A DNA stretch of 64,000 nucleotides from an uncultured Ruminococcus sp. GTDB taxonomy: Bacteria > Bacillota > Clostridia > Oscillospirales > Ruminococcaceae. Each line of letters opens with the position of its first letter. Position 1 is the stretch's first letter. A program made the position numbers and the translations under genes. Below, piece after piece: positions 63,948-64,000 of the stretch. The DNA lies in contig CADCFQ010000007.1 in the NCBI GenBank assembly GCA_902800795.1, forward strand, positions 46,692-110,691, given 5' to 3'. The notes under the pieces were generated by a model that had not been told where the DNA came from, searched no databases, and saw nothing but the letters and a program-made list of their open reading frames with translations.

Positions 63948-64000
63948 ATGTCTGAAATAAACAAAATCACTCCCGGACAGACAGCCGGAACAAATGATGC
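63948..64000 (+). CDS. N-terminal fragment of the next gene
   Basis: Begins MSEINKITPGQTAG after AAAGGAAGG, 26 bp after recJ, and leaves the window at the right edge. Seventeen residues are too few to identify it. In related genomes adenine phosphoribosyltransferase or RelA often follows recJ, but this start does not clearly match either. Confidence 0.6.
   Translation, partial: MSEINKITPGQTAGTND

Overview
The window is a contiguous piece of chromosome from a low-to-mid G+C anaerobic Firmicute, most likely a Ruminococcus-like member of the Oscillospiraceae/Clostridia. The evidence is gene order and family choice: lspA-rluD, lepB-ylqF-rnhB-yraN, tig-clpP-clpX, a transketolase split into two subunits, a diphosphate-type phosphofructokinase, a TSCPD protein next to malic enzyme, and many TTGAAA/TATAAT promoters with 17-bp spacers. 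Genus level is inference; no rRNA is present.

Layout. 1-4.3 kb: lipoprotein signal peptidase, pseudouridine synthase, HAD phosphatase and a two-subunit transketolase. 4.3-5.5 kb (minus): four very small genes, three with a double-glycine leader-like motif, two of them behind near-identical promoters; they look like secreted-peptide precursors with no transporter in the window. 5.6-9.3 kb (minus): TSCPD protein, malic enzyme, PHP phosphoesterase, second pseudouridine synthase. 9.5-25.1 kb: an AT-rich accessory island with a large serine recombinase plus TnpW-like gene, a tyrosine recombinase, two HTH regulators with an operator cluster, an unrecognised three-gene membrane/coiled-coil cassette, a zinc-ribbon-repeat nuclease with a Vsr-like core, and an McrBC system (McrB carrying an EVE domain) followed by an FRG-domain gene. 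25.1-25.7 kb is a gene-free repeat-rich junction.

25.8-45.0 kb is core housekeeping: uvrB-uvrA behind a possible LexA site, a site-2-protease-like gene, a cyclase-family hydrolase, a radical-SAM pair, rplS with a structured leader, two signal peptidases I, ylqF-rnhB-yraN, thrC, a DUF1540 gene, a metallophosphoesterase with an apparent ACG start, tig, clpP and clpX. 45.0-48.2 kb is sparse: dispersed palindromes, an NlpC/P60 exported protein with an apparent non-AUG start, mscL and two tRNA-Gln genes.

48.2-54.0 kb is a dlt-like operon (adenylating ligase, carrier protein, LysA-like PLP decarboxylase, MBOAT acyltransferase, DltD-like SGNH protein). The decarboxylase is not part of a standard dlt operon and suggests an unusual aminoacyl or amine decoration of an envelope polymer. 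54.1-64 kb: SH3 membrane protein, PPi-phosphofructokinase, a c-di-GMP phosphodiesterase, metA (with Glu111, so probably acetyl-CoA specific), glyA, a TrmH-family methyltransferase, recJ, and the start of one more gene.

Most interesting places: the membrane cassette at 15.2-17.5 kb inside the defence-type island, the repeat nuclease beside it, the orphan peptide cluster at 4.4-5.5 kb, and the decarboxylase-containing dlt-like operon. Functions for the first and third are not recognised; they are described, not named.
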